NCBI RefSeq assembly: GCF_900302465.1
Contig: NZ_OMOR01000001.1
Coordinates: 3,256,729-3,320,728, forward strand
Source: Ascidiaceihabitans donghaensis
GTDB lineage: Bacteria > Pseudomonadota > Alphaproteobacteria > Rhodobacterales > Rhodobacteraceae
Direction: 5' to 3'
Length of the DNA: 64,000 bases
This document shows positions 63,194 to 64,000 of the stretch, in pieces. Made by a program: the position numbers and the translations under genes. Numbering within the stretch: the first letter of the stretch is position 1; each line of letters opens with the position of its first letter. The notes beneath the pieces are model-generated. The model saw only the letters and a program-made list of their open reading frames with translations. It was not told the DNA's origin and did not search any database.

Positions 63194-64000
63194 GCACCAT
63201 CTTCGACACCCGCATCTGCGCCTTGGGCGAAGGGCCATTGTGGCACCCAACCCGCAAGCAGTTGTTCTGGTTTGATATTTTGGGCAAGAGGCTGCTGACC
63301 CAAGCGGGCGAAGACCCTCAAGAGTGGCAGTTTGACGAACATTTCTCGGCTGCAGGCTGGGTAGATGACACCACGCTATTCATGGCATCCGAAACCGGCC
63401 TTTGGCGCTTTGACATCACCACCGGAGCGTTAAGCCGCATCACAACCCTTGAGGCCGACAACCCCGTGACACGCTCAAACGACGGGCGCGCAGACCCGTG
63501 GGGTGGGTTTTGGATCGGCACCATGGGCAAGAACACCGAACGCTATGCTGGGGCGATCTACCGCTATTTCAACGGCGAGCTGCGCAAGCTTTGCAGCGGC
63601 ATTACCGTGTCCAACGCCATATGTTTTGCACCCAACCGCAGCCATGCCTACTACACAGACACGTTTAACAAGCGCGTTATGCGGCAAAACCTTGACCGCT
63701 ATGGCTGGCCCGAAGGCGACGCATCGGTGTTTCTGGATTTGCGAGAAGACGGCTTAAACCCAGACGGGGCTGTCATAGATGCTGCGGGCAATATGTGGCT
63801 GGCGCAATGGGGGGCCGCGCGGGTCGGGGTATATGCCCCGGACGGCAGCTTTGTGAAAGCGGTGGATGTGGGCGGCACGCAGGCCTCATGCCCTGCGTTT
63901 GGCGGCGATGACCTAAGCGATCTTTACATCACAAGTGCGGCCACAGGGCTGACAGGGGCACGCGATGGCATGACCTTTGTGCAAACAAACGCGGGCCAAG
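63190..64000 (+). CDS. SMP-30/gluconolaconase-type lactonase, 3' end beyond window
   Basis: The first 270 residues of a six-bladed beta-propeller lactonase run to the window edge without a stop. Metal-binding positions are visible: Glu in CALGEGPLWHP, Asn in SNAICFAP, and Asp in NPDGAVIDAAGNMW; the SNDGRADPWGGFWIGTMG block also fits. In this operon it should open galactono-1,4-lactone to galactonate, joining the galactose dehydrogenase and the missing dehydratase. Starts by ATGA overlap with dgoA. Confidence 0.9.
   Translation, partial: MSTIFDTRICALGEGPLWHPTRKQLFWFDILGKRLLTQAGEDPQEWQFDEHFSAAGWVDDTTLFMASETGLWRFDITTGALSRITTLEADNPVTRSNDGRADPWGGFWIGTMGKNTERYAGAIYRYFNGELRKLCSGITVSNAICFAPNRSHAYYTDTFNKRVMRQNLDRYGWPEGDASVFLDLREDGLNPDGAVIDAAGNMWLAQWGAARVGVYAPDGSFVKAVDVGGTQASCPAFGGDDLSDLYITSAATGLTGARDGMTFVQTNAGQ

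Overview
The window looks like a chromosomal segment of a marine alphaproteobacterium of the Rhodobacteraceae (Roseobacter group). The basis is the PTS-Ntr/RapZ/HprK/ChvGI/pckA block, the rpoZ-rsh-DUF2062-pdxJ-acpS-lepB-rnc-era-recO block, the etfBA/3-hydroxyacyl-CoA dehydrogenase neighbourhood, a probable ethylmalonyl-CoA pathway enzyme, and protein sequences that read as Roseobacter-like throughout. Coding density is very high, with many ATGA, TGATG and GTGA overlaps. I saw no rRNA, tRNA, CRISPR array, insertion sequence, phage gene or attachment site. The only gene-free stretch longer than 300 bases is the chvI/pckA divergent region.

Layout. 0-3.8 kb: end-truncated DUF898 membrane protein, parC, SH3 protein. 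3.8-9.3 kb: SDR, HIG1-like protein, PduO-type cobalamin adenosyltransferase, etfBA with a strong terminator, DUF6473 protein, 3-hydroxybutyryl-CoA dehydrogenase. 9.4-16.7 kb: acyltransferase, HPr, EIIA(Man), RapZ, HprK, ChvG and ChvI on the minus strand, divergent from pckA. 16.7-23.2 kb: two little-known genes (GNAT-like protein, LysR-type HTH with an unfamiliar C-terminus), an XRE regulator, a TauE/SafE exporter, a probable methylsuccinyl-CoA dehydrogenase, TetR, META lipoprotein. 23.2-33.3 kb: a long minus-strand housekeeping block (recO, era, rnc, two lepB, acpS, pdxJ, rsh, rpoZ, folK). 33.5-38.7 kb: NYN protein, SDR, then an overlapping ispH-ridA-lysE-DUF3429-methyltransferase-rnhA series. 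38.8-41.5 kb: three tandem peptide deformylase paralogues and fmt. 41.6-47.8 kb: C-S lyase, MATE pump, PepSY protein, glutathione transferase. 47.9-52 kb: a Zur-led metal cluster resembling the Zrg zinc-uptake system. 52-54.2 kb: hydroxyisobutyrate dehydrogenase-like protein and a reductive-dehalogenase-like Fe-S protein. 54.3-64 kb: an IclR-controlled alpha-galactoside uptake and De Ley-Doudoroff galactose oxidation island that runs off the right edge.

The most notable points are: a third deformylase that keeps its frame but has lost the metal-ligand Cys and the catalytic Glu; a second signal peptidase I fused to a DUF805 membrane domain; a zur operon with a good operator palindrome and a His/Asp-rich zinc-binding protein; an SDR in the galactose operon whose catalytic YxxxK lysine is Asn; and an IclR-type palindrome at the galactoside promoter.

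All functional calls come from reading motifs and recalling protein families. No database search was run.
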